Source of the DNA: Halorubrum laminariae | GTDB taxonomy: Archaea > Halobacteriota > Halobacteria > Halobacteriales > Haloferacaceae | NCBI RefSeq assembly: GCF_024494655.1 | Contig: NZ_JANHDL010000004.1 | Coordinates: 62,001 to 126,000 of the forward strand | DNA length: 64,000 bases | Direction: 5' to 3' | In this document: positions 52,184 to 59,417 of the stretch, one piece after another | Numbering within the stretch: the first letter of the stretch is position 1 | How the letters are laid out: every line of letters begins with the position of its first letter | The notes under the pieces: model-generated | What the model saw: only the letters and a program-made list of their open reading frames with translations | Told to the model about the DNA's origin: nothing | Databases searched by the model: none | Program-made: the position numbers and the translations under genes

Positions 52184-52414
52184 TCAGTGCGTTTCGTCCG
52201 TAGCGTCTCGGATCTCGGTTGAGACGCCGATGTCCGGGATTTCGGCATCGCGCGCCGCCATGGTGGCGTCGAAGTCGTTGGAGAACGTTCGATCGAGCGT
52301 GCCGAGCTCGGCGTCGTCTGCGTCGAGAACGACGACCTCGAAGGTGCCGTGGTCGGCGCTTTCTCGCGCGGCTTGCGCTGCTTCTGGTTGGTCGATGACG
52401 TATGAGTCACACAT
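52184..52414 (-). CDS. Hypothetical small protein
   Basis: 76 residues, acidic. FEVVVLDADDAELGTL then a helix. No family recognised. It is bracketed by a strong dyad promoter and the inverted-repeat element. Confidence 0.6.
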   Translation of the reverse strand: MCDSYVIDQPEAAQAARESADHGTFEVVVLDADDAELGTLDRTFSNDFDATMAARDAEIPDIGVSTEIRDATDETH

Positions 52415-52423
52415 CTTGTGTAT

Positions 52424-52460
52424 CTCTCACCACTCTACTCGGAGAGTAGAAACTCTCTGC
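52424..52460 (-). promoter_or_regulatory. TATA-like box with triple arms
   Basis: GAGAGT-TTCT-ACTCTC then CTCCGAGTAGAG: CTACTC/GAGTAG (plus-strand reading) and GAGAGT/ACTCTC are both perfect 6-bp dyads. ATG 52414. Confidence 0.7.
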
Positions 52461-52502
52461 GGGGCATCTCCGAGCGAACGTGCTTCGCGAAGGGGAGGCC
52501 AC

Positions 52503-53243
52503 TCACCGGTAGTCGTCGATCTTGAGGCCAGCTTCCTTGTGTGCGTCACTGCCGGCGGCGACCATCCCACCGATGTGGCCTCGGAGGCTCGCAAAATTCC
52601 CGGAGTGGTACGTACAGCTTGTGACAGGACACATTCCAGTCTCGACGAACGGTGTCCTCCCGCCACCTCTAGAAGAGCTGGGATTGGAGGTGTCGGTGTC
52701 GCTGAGTTCGTCTTTCCGATCTCGGAATGTCTTCGGAGAGGTGACTTCACCGAGGCCCGGAACCGAAATTGTTCCGTCGTCGGGAGCAAGAGATTGCTCG
52801 GGGAGCAGGTCGATGAAGAGTTGGAGAGGGCCGGCGACATCGTGACCGTCTCGGAGGAAATGTTGGATACAGGCTCTCGCACACCTCGCCTCGAAGTGCC
52901 ACCGACCGCCATCGTATCGTGGAACGGCTCCAAATCGCTTGGTCTCGCTAATGCTATCTTTCGTTTTGTAGGGGCTCTTGAGCATGACACGCTCGTTGAG
53001 GTATCGCCCATCATCGCTCGGGAGCGTGACAACGCCGGCAAGGAAGATATCCTCGTCGTCGTTGTAGGTGACGTCCTTTTCGAAGATGGCGTTCCCGCTT
53101 GCGGGGAGTCCCCGAAATCGGATGAGGGGGTTCGCATCCACGAGTGTCGGGGTTGTGTGGACGATCTCGGAGATCTTCTCGGCGAAATTGCCGACGGTTT
53201 CTCGACTGTGGGAACTGGCTGTGGTGCTGGTTCGCTGGGACAT
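52503..53243 (-). CDS. Zinc-finger-tailed protein, paralogue of 60039-60695
   Basis: 246 residues. The first 150 residues are an unrecognised domain: ETVGNFAEKISEIVHTTPTLVDANPLIRF, GLPASGNAIFEKDVTY, VTLPSDDGRYLNERVM, RYDGGRWHFEA, nearly matched in the paralogue. The last 50 residues hold a C2H2-like finger (CPVTSC, H and H at SLRGHIGG and DAHKE) ending KIDDYR. The finger is also present in the 85-residue protein at 53948. The finger may bind DNA or another protein. Confidence 0.65.
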   Translation of the reverse strand: MSQRTSTTASSHSRETVGNFAEKISEIVHTTPTLVDANPLIRFRGLPASGNAIFEKDVTYNDDEDIFLAGVVTLPSDDGRYLNERVMLKSPYKTKDSISETKRFGAVPRYDGGRWHFEARCARACIQHFLRDGHDVAGPLQLFIDLLPEQSLAPDDGTISVPGLGEVTSPKTFRDRKDELSDTDTSNPSSSRGGGRTPFVETGMCPVTSCTYHSGNFASLRGHIGGMVAAGSDAHKEAGLKIDDYR

Positions 53244-53251
53244 TGCTTGTA

Positions 53252-53288
53252 TCTCTCTCCGCCTCCAACGGAGAGTAGAAACTCTCTG
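53252..53288 (-). promoter_or_regulatory. TATA-like box with triple arms
   Basis: GAGAGT-TTCT-ACTCTC-CGTTG-GAGGCGGAGAG, ahead of ATG 53243. Confidence 0.7.
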
Positions 53289-53342
53289 CGGGGCATCCTC
53301 CGTTTCCGTGAGCTTCGCTTCGCCCGGTCCCCACAGACAGGC

Positions 53343-53450
53343 CTCCGGCGCAGCCGAGACGCTCGGGCGGTGTTGAGAGAGCGTCGAGGAGGGGAGGAGG
53401 GGAGGGAGGTGGAGCGTTGCGGTCCGACCCTCCGGGCGACGGGGGAGGGC
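53343..53450. repeat. Diverged copy of the family C element
   Basis: GGCGCAGCC, GGGCGGTGTTGAGAGAG and a GGAGGGGAGGAGGGGAGG tract in the order of the conserved family C repeat. Lies 26 bp 3' of the 53476-53568 gene. Confidence 0.45.
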
Positions 53451-53475
53451 ACGCGCAAAAACGAACAGCCGGGCG

Positions 53476-53568
53476 TCACCCGAGCAGCGAGACGAAGATC
53501 GCGGTGGTGACGAGCGTGCTGGACAGGAAGCAGCCGGCGGCGATCGGGTAGCCGATATGCTTCTCCAT
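53476..53568 (-). CDS. 30-residue membrane peptide
   Basis: MEKHIGYPIAAG then a hydrophobic run to SLLG, one membrane helix. Starts 2 bp after the stop of the upstream gene, so it is likely translated from the same message. Small but compositionally unlike random GC-rich sequence. Confidence 0.5.
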   Translation of the reverse strand: MEKHIGYPIAAGCFLSSTLVTTAIFVSLLG

Positions 53569-53570
53569 CG

Positions 53571-53870
53571 TTACTCCTCCGTCGCGTCGACGACGTCGAC
53601 CCGGACGTTCTGCGTGAGTGCCTTCCGCGTGGTGTCCCAGTCGGGCCGGTCGATGACGACGTGGCCGTACTGGTGTGGGCTCTTGGCGGCCGGAACACGC
53701 TCGACGATTTCGACTTCGAGGTCCTCGTCGAACGCGGTGTAGACGGGCCGGAACGTCGACCGGGGCTCGTCTGTGCGCTCGCCGATTGGCTCGACGCTGG
53801 TGTCGGTTGGAGTGTCCATCGGGCCTGCGTACGCTTCGGTCGTCTCTTTCGGGGGTTTGGTCCAGCCCAT
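53571..53870 (-). CDS. Hypothetical protein, 99 residues
   Basis: From MGWTKPPKE. Disordered N-terminus then FDEDLEVEIVERVPAAKSPHQYGHVVIDRP. No family recognised. Dyad promoter upstream. Confidence 0.6.
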   Translation of the reverse strand: MGWTKPPKETTEAYAGPMDTPTDTSVEPIGERTDEPRSTFRPVYTAFDEDLEVEIVERVPAAKSPHQYGHVVIDRPDWDTTRKALTQNVRVDVVDATEE

Positions 53871-53880
53871 ATCAGAATTC

Positions 53881-53911
53881 ACTCTACCCAACTCGGTGGA
53901 TAAAAACTCGC
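53881..53911 (-). promoter_or_regulatory. TATA box promoter
   Basis: GAGTTTTTATCCACCGAGTTGGGTAGAG, with a weak ACC/GGT dyad, ahead of ATG 53870. Confidence 0.5.
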
Positions 53912-53947
53912 TCTGGAGCGAGTCTATTCAGGCGGGCAGGCGTCGAT

Positions 53948-54205
53948 TCACTCGGCCTCCTCGCGGTAGTCGTCGATGCTGAGGTCGTAGGCATGGTGAG
54001 CGCGGTCGCCTGCGCTACCGAAGTGGCCGCGAAGCTGCGCGAACGTGTGGAAGCCGGTCGCCGTGCAGCCGGCGACGGGACAGCCGTCTGGAACGGCGAC
54101 GTGGTCGGTCTCGTATTTCGAGCGGTTGCGCGCGGCGAGCTCGGACGGGCTCGGGACGTCGCCAAGGCCGGGCACGCTGATCGTCTCGTCGGTGAACTCG
54201 CTCAT
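53948..54205 (-). CDS. Single zinc-finger protein
   Basis: 85 residues. Mostly the shared finger: CPVAGCTATGFHTFAQLRGH, then HHAYDLSIDDYR, matching the C-termini of 52503-53243 and 60039-60695. Before it, VPGLGDVPSPSELAARNRSKYE resembles the linker in the larger paralogue. Its ATG overlaps the stop of the upstream gene by 4 bp. Confidence 0.65.
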   Translation of the reverse strand: MSEFTDETISVPGLGDVPSPSELAARNRSKYETDHVAVPDGCPVAGCTATGFHTFAQLRGHFGSAGDRAHHAYDLSIDDYREEAE

Positions 54206-54825
54206 CGGCCGTGCTGGTTCTGGAGCGTTCGCTTGGCGTCTTGGACGGCCTCGTCGATCTCGTCATCGGAGAGACTGTGCTGGAACGCCTCCTTCATCAC
54301 GGTTCGGCGGATCGCTTCCTGGGCAGAGTCGGTTCCGAACTGCTCGTCGGCCACCTTCTGGGCGTCGACGCCCTCGAGTGCGATCGCGGTGAGCGGGACG
54401 ATGACCTGCTTGATGCTCGTCCAGTCGGTGGTGTCGATCTCGGTGCCGACGAACTCGTCTTGCCAGTAGTCCTCGCGGATGTCGGCCTCTGAGAGGTGTC
54501 GGTCGGAGGTCGCCATGTTGAGGTCGGCGAGCTCGTCGGGGTCGCCGAACCACGTCGGGAAGCGTCCGGAGAGCGCGGCGGTCGCGACGTTGACGGCTTC
54601 GAGTTCGGACATCGATCCGGGCTCGGACGTCTCGCCGTTCACGACGGCGCGGTTCTCGATGGCGGCTCCGAGATACGACAGCAGTCGGTCGACCTTGCAC
54701 CGACAGCCACGATGCTCGAAGTCGACGAGCTGGTCGAAGATGTCGTACTCGACGACACCGACCAGTCGGTCCGGCGTGATCGCCTCGAAGTCGATTCGAT
54801 CAAGGGTGGGTGAATGGGCATTCAT
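54202..54825 (-). CDS. Hypothetical protein, 207 residues
   Basis: Acidic helical protein with CRCKVDRLLSYLG near residue 40. No family recognised. Coupled to the zinc-finger protein downstream. Confidence 0.6.
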   Translation of the reverse strand: MNAHSPTLDRIDFEAITPDRLVGVVEYDIFDQLVDFEHRGCRCKVDRLLSYLGAAIENRAVVNGETSEPGSMSELEAVNVATAALSGRFPTWFGDPDELADLNMATSDRHLSEADIREDYWQDEFVGTEIDTTDWTSIKQVIVPLTAIALEGVDAQKVADEQFGTDSAQEAIRRTVMKEAFQHSLSDDEIDEAVQDAKRTLQNQHGR

Positions 54826-54830
54826 GTTTC

Positions 54831-54862
54831 CTTCTACCTCAATCGAGGGCTACAAACCCTCT
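54831..54862 (-). promoter_or_regulatory. TATA box with GAGGG/CCCTC dyad
   Basis: GAGGG-TTTGTAG-CCCTC-GATT-GAGG, ahead of ATG 54825: middle arm pairs both sides. Confidence 0.7.
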
Positions 54863-54889
54863 GCGCGTCGTTTTCGGGACTGACGTAGT

Positions 54890-55040
54890 CGCCCATCCGA
54901 GGCGGGGACCGCGCCCGCCCGCTACCGCAGGCAGGCACGGTGGAACGTGTCCCCGAAGGGGACGCATCGCCCCGTCGCTGTCCGGATCGTGACCGAACGG
55001 AGGGAGCGGTCGCCTCCGTTCGGGATTCAGTGCGCTCGCA
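54890..55040. other. Intergenic structured stretch
   Basis: No gene. Two strong hairpins: TGTCCCC-GAA-GGGGACG (about 54949-54964) and CCGAACGGAG...CTCCGTTCGG (about 54992-55024, perfect 10 bp). It lies 3' of the OB-fold gene and 5' of the next promoter, the same position taken by family C elements elsewhere. Confidence 0.5.
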
Positions 55041-55072
55041 CCTTGGCAAAAAAAGACGACGATGGCCCGGTT

Positions 55073-56287
55073 CTACTCGTCGCGACCCGCGTCGAACTCC
55101 TCGTCGCTGATCCGGCCCATCAGCCAGTCGTTCGTCGCTTCGATCCGCTCGGCCGAGATATCGTGCTCGCCGGCTTTCGACCCGTCCGCGTTCATCTCCA
55201 TCAGCCACTGGTGGTTCTTCGCGTCCATGTCCCACGCGGGCGGCGAGGGCGCTTCACTGGACATCTTGCGACGGGTGCCCGGCCCATCCCCGTGTGCGAG
55301 ATGGACGATTTCGGCTTCCGCGTCCACCGCAATCGACGTTTCCCACTCACCGTTCCGCTGGTAGGCGTTGACCTTGCCGCGCTCGATACGCACCTGGTCG
55401 CCCTCCTTGAGCGTCGGCTTGCGACCCGACTTCTGCCAGATGACCACCTTCACCGTGTCGTCGTTTTCGTCCGAGAGCAGCCCGACCTGCCGCTGGCCCG
55501 TTCCACGCGGGGACCAGAGCACGTCAACCGTCGCCTCGATCGTCGTCTGGTACTGCTGGAAGGGATCGATAGAGGCAATCGACTGCTTCACGTCCGGGAA
55601 CTGCTCGACGCTCTCTTTGAGCCCGATAGTCGCGTTCGTAATGTGCTGGCCAGCCGCGAGTCGAACGGCGAGACACCGGGCGAACGACGCGCGTCCCATG
55701 TACGTTTCGTGCCCGAAGTGGTCAGCCAGCCGCTGAGCCGACGTGTTCGCTTCTGCCACCTGCGATTGCTCGAGGTCGCCCCACGGGTTCTCGTTCGTCT
55801 CGACCTCGGGTGCCTCCTCGCTCGTCGTCCGCGCGTAGTGCGTGTCAGCCGTGACCTCGGTTCTGCACCGCTCGGCCCGGTCCGGGATGTCCTCGCCCTT
55901 CTCGGCCGCCTGCTGGCGCACGCTCTCGAACCGCTCGGCGAGCGCCGTCGATTTTCGGTCCGCCTCGGCTTCGCCTTCGATCCGCTCTTCGACCGCTAAC
56001 GTGTACGATTCACGGTCCATCTCCGGGTCATCGAAGCCCCGAGGCGCACGCCGCGACTCACGCCGACTGACCTGCCCTTCGATGCCCATGTCAGTCGTCT
56101 TCAGGCCGCCCGCCGCCTCGTTCGCGTCACCGAGCGCGACCGTCATCACGTCCGCGCCGACCGTGATCCCGCCCGTCCCGCCGAACGACTGTCGGCCAGT
56201 CTCCTCATTCGACCACACGCCCTGCATGTTCACGTCGTTATCCTGAATCCCGTACGCGCCCGTCTCGCCGATGTCGATGTTACGCAT
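55073..56287 (-). CDS. RPA-like single-stranded DNA-binding protein
   Basis: 404 residues. The N-terminal half is mostly acidic and disordered or helical. From about residue 245 an OB-fold follows: TTIEATVDVLWSPRG, RQVGLLSDENDDTVKVVIW, LKEGDQVRIERGKVNAYQRNGEWETSIAV, a pattern typical of haloarchaeal RPA-type proteins. It should coat single-stranded DNA in replication or repair. The C-terminal tail is acidic and may recruit partners. No zinc-finger domain is seen, unlike some archaeal RPAs. Confidence 0.7.
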   Translation of the reverse strand: MRNIDIGETGAYGIQDNDVNMQGVWSNEETGRQSFGGTGGITVGADVMTVALGDANEAAGGLKTTDMGIEGQVSRRESRRAPRGFDDPEMDRESYTLAVEERIEGEAEADRKSTALAERFESVRQQAAEKGEDIPDRAERCRTEVTADTHYARTTSEEAPEVETNENPWGDLEQSQVAEANTSAQRLADHFGHETYMGRASFARCLAVRLAAGQHITNATIGLKESVEQFPDVKQSIASIDPFQQYQTTIEATVDVLWSPRGTGQRQVGLLSDENDDTVKVVIWQKSGRKPTLKEGDQVRIERGKVNAYQRNGEWETSIAVDAEAEIVHLAHGDGPGTRRKMSSEAPSPPAWDMDAKNHQWLMEMNADGSKAGEHDISAERIEATNDWLMGRISDEEFDAGRDE

Positions 56288-56328
56288 TTGTATTCAACTC
56301 CAAACCCAATGAGGCCTTTCGAGAACCC

Positions 56329-56361
56329 CATCACCCCGACTGGGTGATAAAAACTCTCTGG
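56329..56361 (-). promoter_or_regulatory. TATA box plus 6-bp dyad
   Basis: AGTTTTTATCACCC-AGTC-GGGGTGAT, dyad ATCACCC/GGGGTGAT, ahead of ATG 56287 with a leader of about 40 nt. Confidence 0.6.
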
Positions 56362-56489
56362 CGAATCAGCGAGCAGCCTGTGTGGAACAAAACTCACACA
56401 ACCGCCGCCGACAGCCGGCACGACCCCTACTGGGTTCACCCTCACTATGATTTTCAACACCCCTCAACAGTTGGAAGCAACCGGGCGGC

Positions 56490-56684
56490 GTCCGGCACTG
56501 CGAGGAGCTCAGGCACGGTCGATTCCGAGGGAAGGGTCCCGCTCGGAGAGCGGGAAGGGTCCGGAAGGAATCGGGTGTGCCTGCGCCCGCAGCTGTCGGA
56601 ACAGCGGGGGTCGCGCTAGCGGTCGGCGCGACCCTCGCTGTGTTCTGGTCGGGCCGAGCGGTGTGGAGAGGCCCGGACAGAACC
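56490..56684 (+). ncRNA. Multi-stem unit, copy 1
   Basis: Order of helices: TCCGGCA/TGTCGGA closing; CAGGCA/TGCCTG; GATTCC/GGAATC around the common-tip hairpin (56527-56566); a 16-bp hairpin 56601-56641; then GTTCTG/CAGAAC and GGGCC/GGCCC enclosing GAGCGGTGTGGAGA. Copy 2 keeps the layout with different, still paired, sequences. Confidence 0.6.
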
Positions 56685-56710
56685 GTGAGGGATTGGCCGG
56701 TGAAGTGGCC

Positions 56711-56890
56711 GATACCGCTGGAAGGGACCCGCGAGGACCTACCGGATCCGAGCGGGTAGGGTCCGGCGGTATCGAGGACCACATCACCGCCACAAGTTGG
56801 AAGCGTACAGGTGGGTGCCCCGTTGAATCGGTCGGAGACGGTGGAAGGGACCCGCCGAAGGCGGGTAGGGTCCGGCGTGATCCGACCGAT
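56711..56890 (+). repeat. Common-tip hairpins 2 and 3
   Basis: Hairpin 2 has GATACCGC/GCGGTATC lower arms (56711-56773); hairpin 3 has ATCGGTCGGA/TCCGACCGAT (56827-56890). Both share GGAAGGGACCCGC and GCGGGTAGGGTCC at the top. The conserved AGGG/AGGG faces form a symmetric purine internal loop. Confidence 0.65.
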
Positions 56891-56992
56891 ATCAACGAGG
56901 GCACGCGCCTGAACGAACCGACAAGTGGTCTCCCCAACCCGCCCGGTTGACCGCCGACAAGTGGGGGGTGTGGTTAGCACTTATCCGGTCCT

Positions 56993-57192
56993 TCCGGCAC
57001 GGCGAGGAGTGCTGTCGCGGGCGATTTCAATCGGAAGGGACCCGCTCGAAGAGCGGGAAGGAGTCCGGCAGGAATCGTCCGCGACAGCGCCCGCAGCTTG
57101 CCGGAGCAGTGGTGGTCGCGCCTGTGTGATAGCGCGACCGCCACTGGGTTCTGTGGCGGGCCGAGCGGTGTGGAGAGGCCCGGCGCAGAACC
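56993..57192 (+). ncRNA. Multi-stem unit, copy 2
   Basis: TCCGGCA/TGCCGGA; GCTGTCGCGG/CCGCGACAGC around the tip hairpin; CAGTGGTGGTCGCGC hairpin (57107-57146); GGTTCTG/CAGAACC with GGGCC-GAGCGGTGTGGAGA-GGCCC. Several helices differ from copy 1 at paired positions on both sides. Confidence 0.6.
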
Positions 57193-57345
57193 GCGAGCGG
57201 TTAAGTGCTAAGAAAATTGTGCTGTTTCCGCGGACTCCGGCGGTCGGCCCCCACCGCCGGAGCGGTTCCCGGTACGTGGCCTGGCAGCCGCCGCCGTCGA
57301 ACCGCGTCACCCGTCAGATGCGCTCGATGAACAACGTGAACCCGG

Positions 57346-57419
57346 CGCGCACGGTCGATGTCGTCGGAAGGGACCCGCCGAAGGCGGGTAGGGTCCGTCG
57401 AGATCGTGAGCCGTGCGCG
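57346..57419 (+). repeat. Common-tip hairpin 5
   Basis: CGCGCACGG/CCGTGCGCG lower helix, standard tip (GGACCCGCC-GAAG-GCGGGT). Confidence 0.6.
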
Positions 57420-57484
57420 GTGGAGTGAACGCAGATGAATCGGGCGGATATGGTCGGGATTCCGCGCGAGCCGTCGGCTGCGAG

Positions 57485-57562
57485 CGGGCACTCTCCAGCG
57501 CGAGCGTGGTCGCTGAGCCGGTCGATTTCTGTGAGAAATCGTGACCCGGCTCAGTGCCGCTC
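57485..57562 (+). ncRNA. Nested long hairpins
   Basis: TGAGCCGG-T-CGATTTCT-GTG-AGAAATCG-TGA-CCCGGCTCA, nested within GAGCGGGCACT...AGTGCCGCTC. More than 20 paired bases in total, with no coding frame. Confidence 0.6.
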
Positions 57563-57609
57563 GCGGTTCGGAGAGTGGCCAGCGAGTACGACCGACGGCG
57601 AGAACGGCC

Positions 57610-57696
57610 GCCGAGCCGGTCGAATTGCGGCAGACGGGACCCGCGCGCGGTTTGCGCGGGGAGTTGTCTGCCGGATTCGGCCCGGCCCGGCTCGGC
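57610..57696 (+). repeat. Common-tip hairpin 6, variant
   Basis: GCCGAGCCGG/CCGGCTCGGC and CGGCAGAC/GTCTGCCG arms; the top has GGGACCCGCGCGC but the return strand lacks the usual TAGGGTCC, so this is a diverged copy. Confidence 0.5.
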
Positions 57697-57815
57697 GAGC
57701 CGTTCCGACGACGCGGAATGCGAGCGCGCAGCGAGCAAGCGGTTCGGTGGGGGCGGCAAGCCAGGGCGCGTTCCCGGAACCGTTTCGACTCGGCGGCACT
57801 GCCAGTCGACGCGCC

Positions 57816-58087
57816 GGGATGCGGCGGAAGGGACCCGCCCGGAGGGGCGGGTAGGGTCCGCCGGATGCCGGTGGGTCGAGTAGGCAGGGCGGCGAGTGCG
57901 CGGCGCGCGCTACTGCACGCGCCAGCGCAGAAATCGAGGAAGTGAGGAAACCTGGTCGTAGCACGACCCGATGTGAACAAAGGCCGCCGCAGGCGAGTGA
58001 CGAGCGGTGTCGCGACGCGGCTGAGGTCGGTGGAAGGGACCCGCGAGCGGCTTGCGCTCGCGGGTAGGGTCCGGCGACGTCAGTCGG
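57816..58087 (+). repeat. Common-tip hairpins 7 and 8
   Basis: Hairpin 7 (57816-57870) has GGCGGAAGGGACCCGCCC with its return; hairpin 8 (58018-58087) has a longer CCCGCGAGCG/CGCTCGCGGG upper helix. Between them is a GGCGCG/CGCGCC hairpin near 57902-57922. Confidence 0.55.
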
Positions 58088-58388
58088 GTCGGGGCCGCGC
58101 AGTTCTCGACTGCGGTGGTCGCAGTGAACATCGGCTCTCGGGGGGTGGGTACTGAGCCGTGCGCGTCCGGCGAAAGCAACGCGATTCGCCGGAAGCGTGC
58201 GGGGTCAGTAACCCACCGCGCGTAGAGCAGCGTCCCGGAAATCAGCCGCTATAAACGACGTGCGCCTAAATCACCCACGTGCGGCGCGGTGAGAGTGGCC
58301 GACTATCTCCGATCGTCGTGTCGCTCTGGATCCAGCTGTCGCGTGCGAGGAACGCGCGTGCTGGTGGCTCGCGGTACTGGTGGGACTG

Positions 58389-58504
58389 AAAGGGGCTCGC
58401 CCTGTCGCGTTCACGTGGTCGCCTCGACCGGCCCCTATCCGAGCCGAACGGTGTGGAGAGGCACGGATATGCCGTCGAGCGGCCGCGACAGGGCGAGGGG
58501 CTTT
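58389..58504 (+). ncRNA. Long helix closing a GGTGTGGAGAG domain
   Basis: CTCGCCCTGTCGCG and CGCGACAGGGCGAG, a perfect 14-bp helix (58396-58409 with 58484-58497), enclose TATCCG...CGGATA around CCGAACGGTGTGGAGAGG, the third copy of the motif in the multi-stem units. Confidence 0.6.
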
Positions 58505-58516
58505 CGAGGTGGGCTC

Positions 58517-58678
58517 TTAGGTCTCGTCGTAGAAGTCGTCAGCGTCGACGCGGGTCTCGCTACCTGGTCCGTGGACGATCACCACTTCCTCACCGAGCCG
58601 GTAGACCTCGTCGGCAGGGGTGATGTCGTTTGGTCCGTCTGGCGGATGACTGTAGTCGGGGGTGTTGGTCTCGTCCAT
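58517..58678 (-). CDS. Small hypothetical protein
   Basis: 53 residues from ATG 58676-58678: MDETNTPDYSHPPDG, then ADEVYRLGEEVVIVHGPGS and a DDFYDET tail. Strongly acidic as a halophilic protein should be, with a family promoter just upstream. Function unknown. Confidence 0.65.
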   Translation of the reverse strand: MDETNTPDYSHPPDGPNDITPADEVYRLGEEVVIVHGPGSETRVDADDFYDET

Positions 58679-58682
58679 CTGA

Positions 58683-58713
58683 TCCTCCACCTGACTCGGG
58701 AGGTAAAAACGGC
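58683..58713 (-). promoter_or_regulatory. TATA box plus dyad promoter
   Basis: GTTTTTACCTCCCGAGTCAGGTGGAGG: CCTCC pairs GGAGG. ATG 58678. Confidence 0.65.
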
Positions 58714-58728
58714 TGGTGGTCGCGGTCA

Positions 58729-58818
58729 GGCGCAGCCCGAGCGAGCGGTGTGGAGAGCGAGGGAGGGGGAGGCCGACGCAACTATGTCCGTCGGTCTCCG
58801 GCCTCGGCGGGAGGGGCG
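58729..58818. repeat. Family C element, copy 1
   Basis: Conserved order GGCGCAGCCCGAGCG, GCGGTGTGGAGAG, CGAGGGAGGGGGAGG, a variable hairpin (CGACG...CGTCG here), then TCCGGCCTCGGCGGGAGGGGC. Lies about 50 bp 3' of the 58869-59078 gene. Confidence 0.75.
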
Positions 58819-58868
58819 GAGCGGAGCGTAACGGTAGCAGCGAGCGAAAGCGAAAGGGACGGACTCGA

Positions 58869-59078
58869 TCAGTACCGCATCGAGTCCGCGCCCGCTTCGA
58901 TCATATCCGCTGCTTCGCGGAGCGTCTCGGCGACCTGCTTTGCCTCGTCTTCGTCGATGGTCTCGACCGCGGAACAGCTCATCTCGCGGCACTCGATGAG
59001 GTGCTCGAGGTGTTCGGAGGCGTTGGTTGCTTTCTCGGTACCACGCACGAGGGTTCGACCGCCTGCGCTTCGCGCCAT
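58869..59078 (-). CDS. Small helical protein
   Basis: 69 residues with two helices (EHLEHLIECREMSCSAVETI and EDEAKQVAETLREAADMIEAG). No family recognised. Followed by family C copy 1. Confidence 0.6.
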   Translation of the reverse strand: MARSAGGRTLVRGTEKATNASEHLEHLIECREMSCSAVETIDEDEAKQVAETLREAADMIEAGADSMRY

Positions 59079-59302
59079 ACGCGCTCCCGTACCCCGAACG
59101 CCCCTAATGGTCTTGCCGCGAGCGAAGCGAGCGGCCCCAGTGGGGCAACCGCAAGCCGGCGCTACTGCACCGGAAGGGCGGTTGCATGGCCTTTAGGGGT
59201 GTTCGGGAAGACCGGGCGCTGGCGCGAAGCAGACATACCCGGCGAGTGGGTCGCCAGCCTGCTGGCGACGCACGCGCCGGCCCCGGCAAACATCTACGTC
59301 TT

Positions 59303-59397
59303 GGCGCAGCCCGAGCGGGCGGTGTGGAGAGCGAGGGAGGGGGAGGCGCGAGCGATTAGCGGTGAGCGAGCGGCTCCGGCCTCGGTGGGAGGGGCGC
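59303..59397. repeat. Family C element, copy 2
   Basis: Same layout, with a GCGAGCG-containing variable part. Ends 21 bp 3' of the 59418-59993 gene. Confidence 0.75.
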
Positions 59398-59417
59398 TGA
59401 AAAGACGAGAAGGTCGG

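Larger units (their letters stand above)
56460..58510 (+). ncRNA. Candidate large structured non-coding RNA region
   Basis: About 2 kb with no halophilic coding sequence on either strand and very dense inverted repeats. It contains two diverged copies of a multi-stem unit, eight hairpins with a common tip (GGAAGGGACCCGC...GCGGGTAGGGTCC), long perfect hairpins (for example around 57523-57553 and 58164-58190) and a 14-bp helix closing a 115-nt domain at 58389-58504. Loops on the plus strand are purine-rich, which favours plus-strand RNA, opposite to its neighbours. Whether it is one RNA or several, or acts as DNA, cannot be told here. Confidence 0.55.

Noticed and set aside
52427..53698. A 423-codon leftward frame overlapping the zinc-finger-tailed protein
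   Set aside because: It is Arg/Ser/Pro-rich, not acidic, and runs across a promoter and a family C-like element. The frame at 52503-53243 has a full-length paralogue.
57201..57980. A 259-codon leftward frame in the structured region, and similar frames at 56366-56980
   Set aside because: Composition (Arg, Pro, Ser, Ala) is that of non-coding GC-rich DNA, no start context or promoter of the local type precedes it, and the helices explain the sequence better.
56521..58087. Integron attC sites or insertion-sequence ends
   Set aside because: The hairpins resemble attC in having variable arms, but the conserved part is the tip, there is no GTTRRRY core, no gene cassettes lie between them and no integrase or transposase was found.
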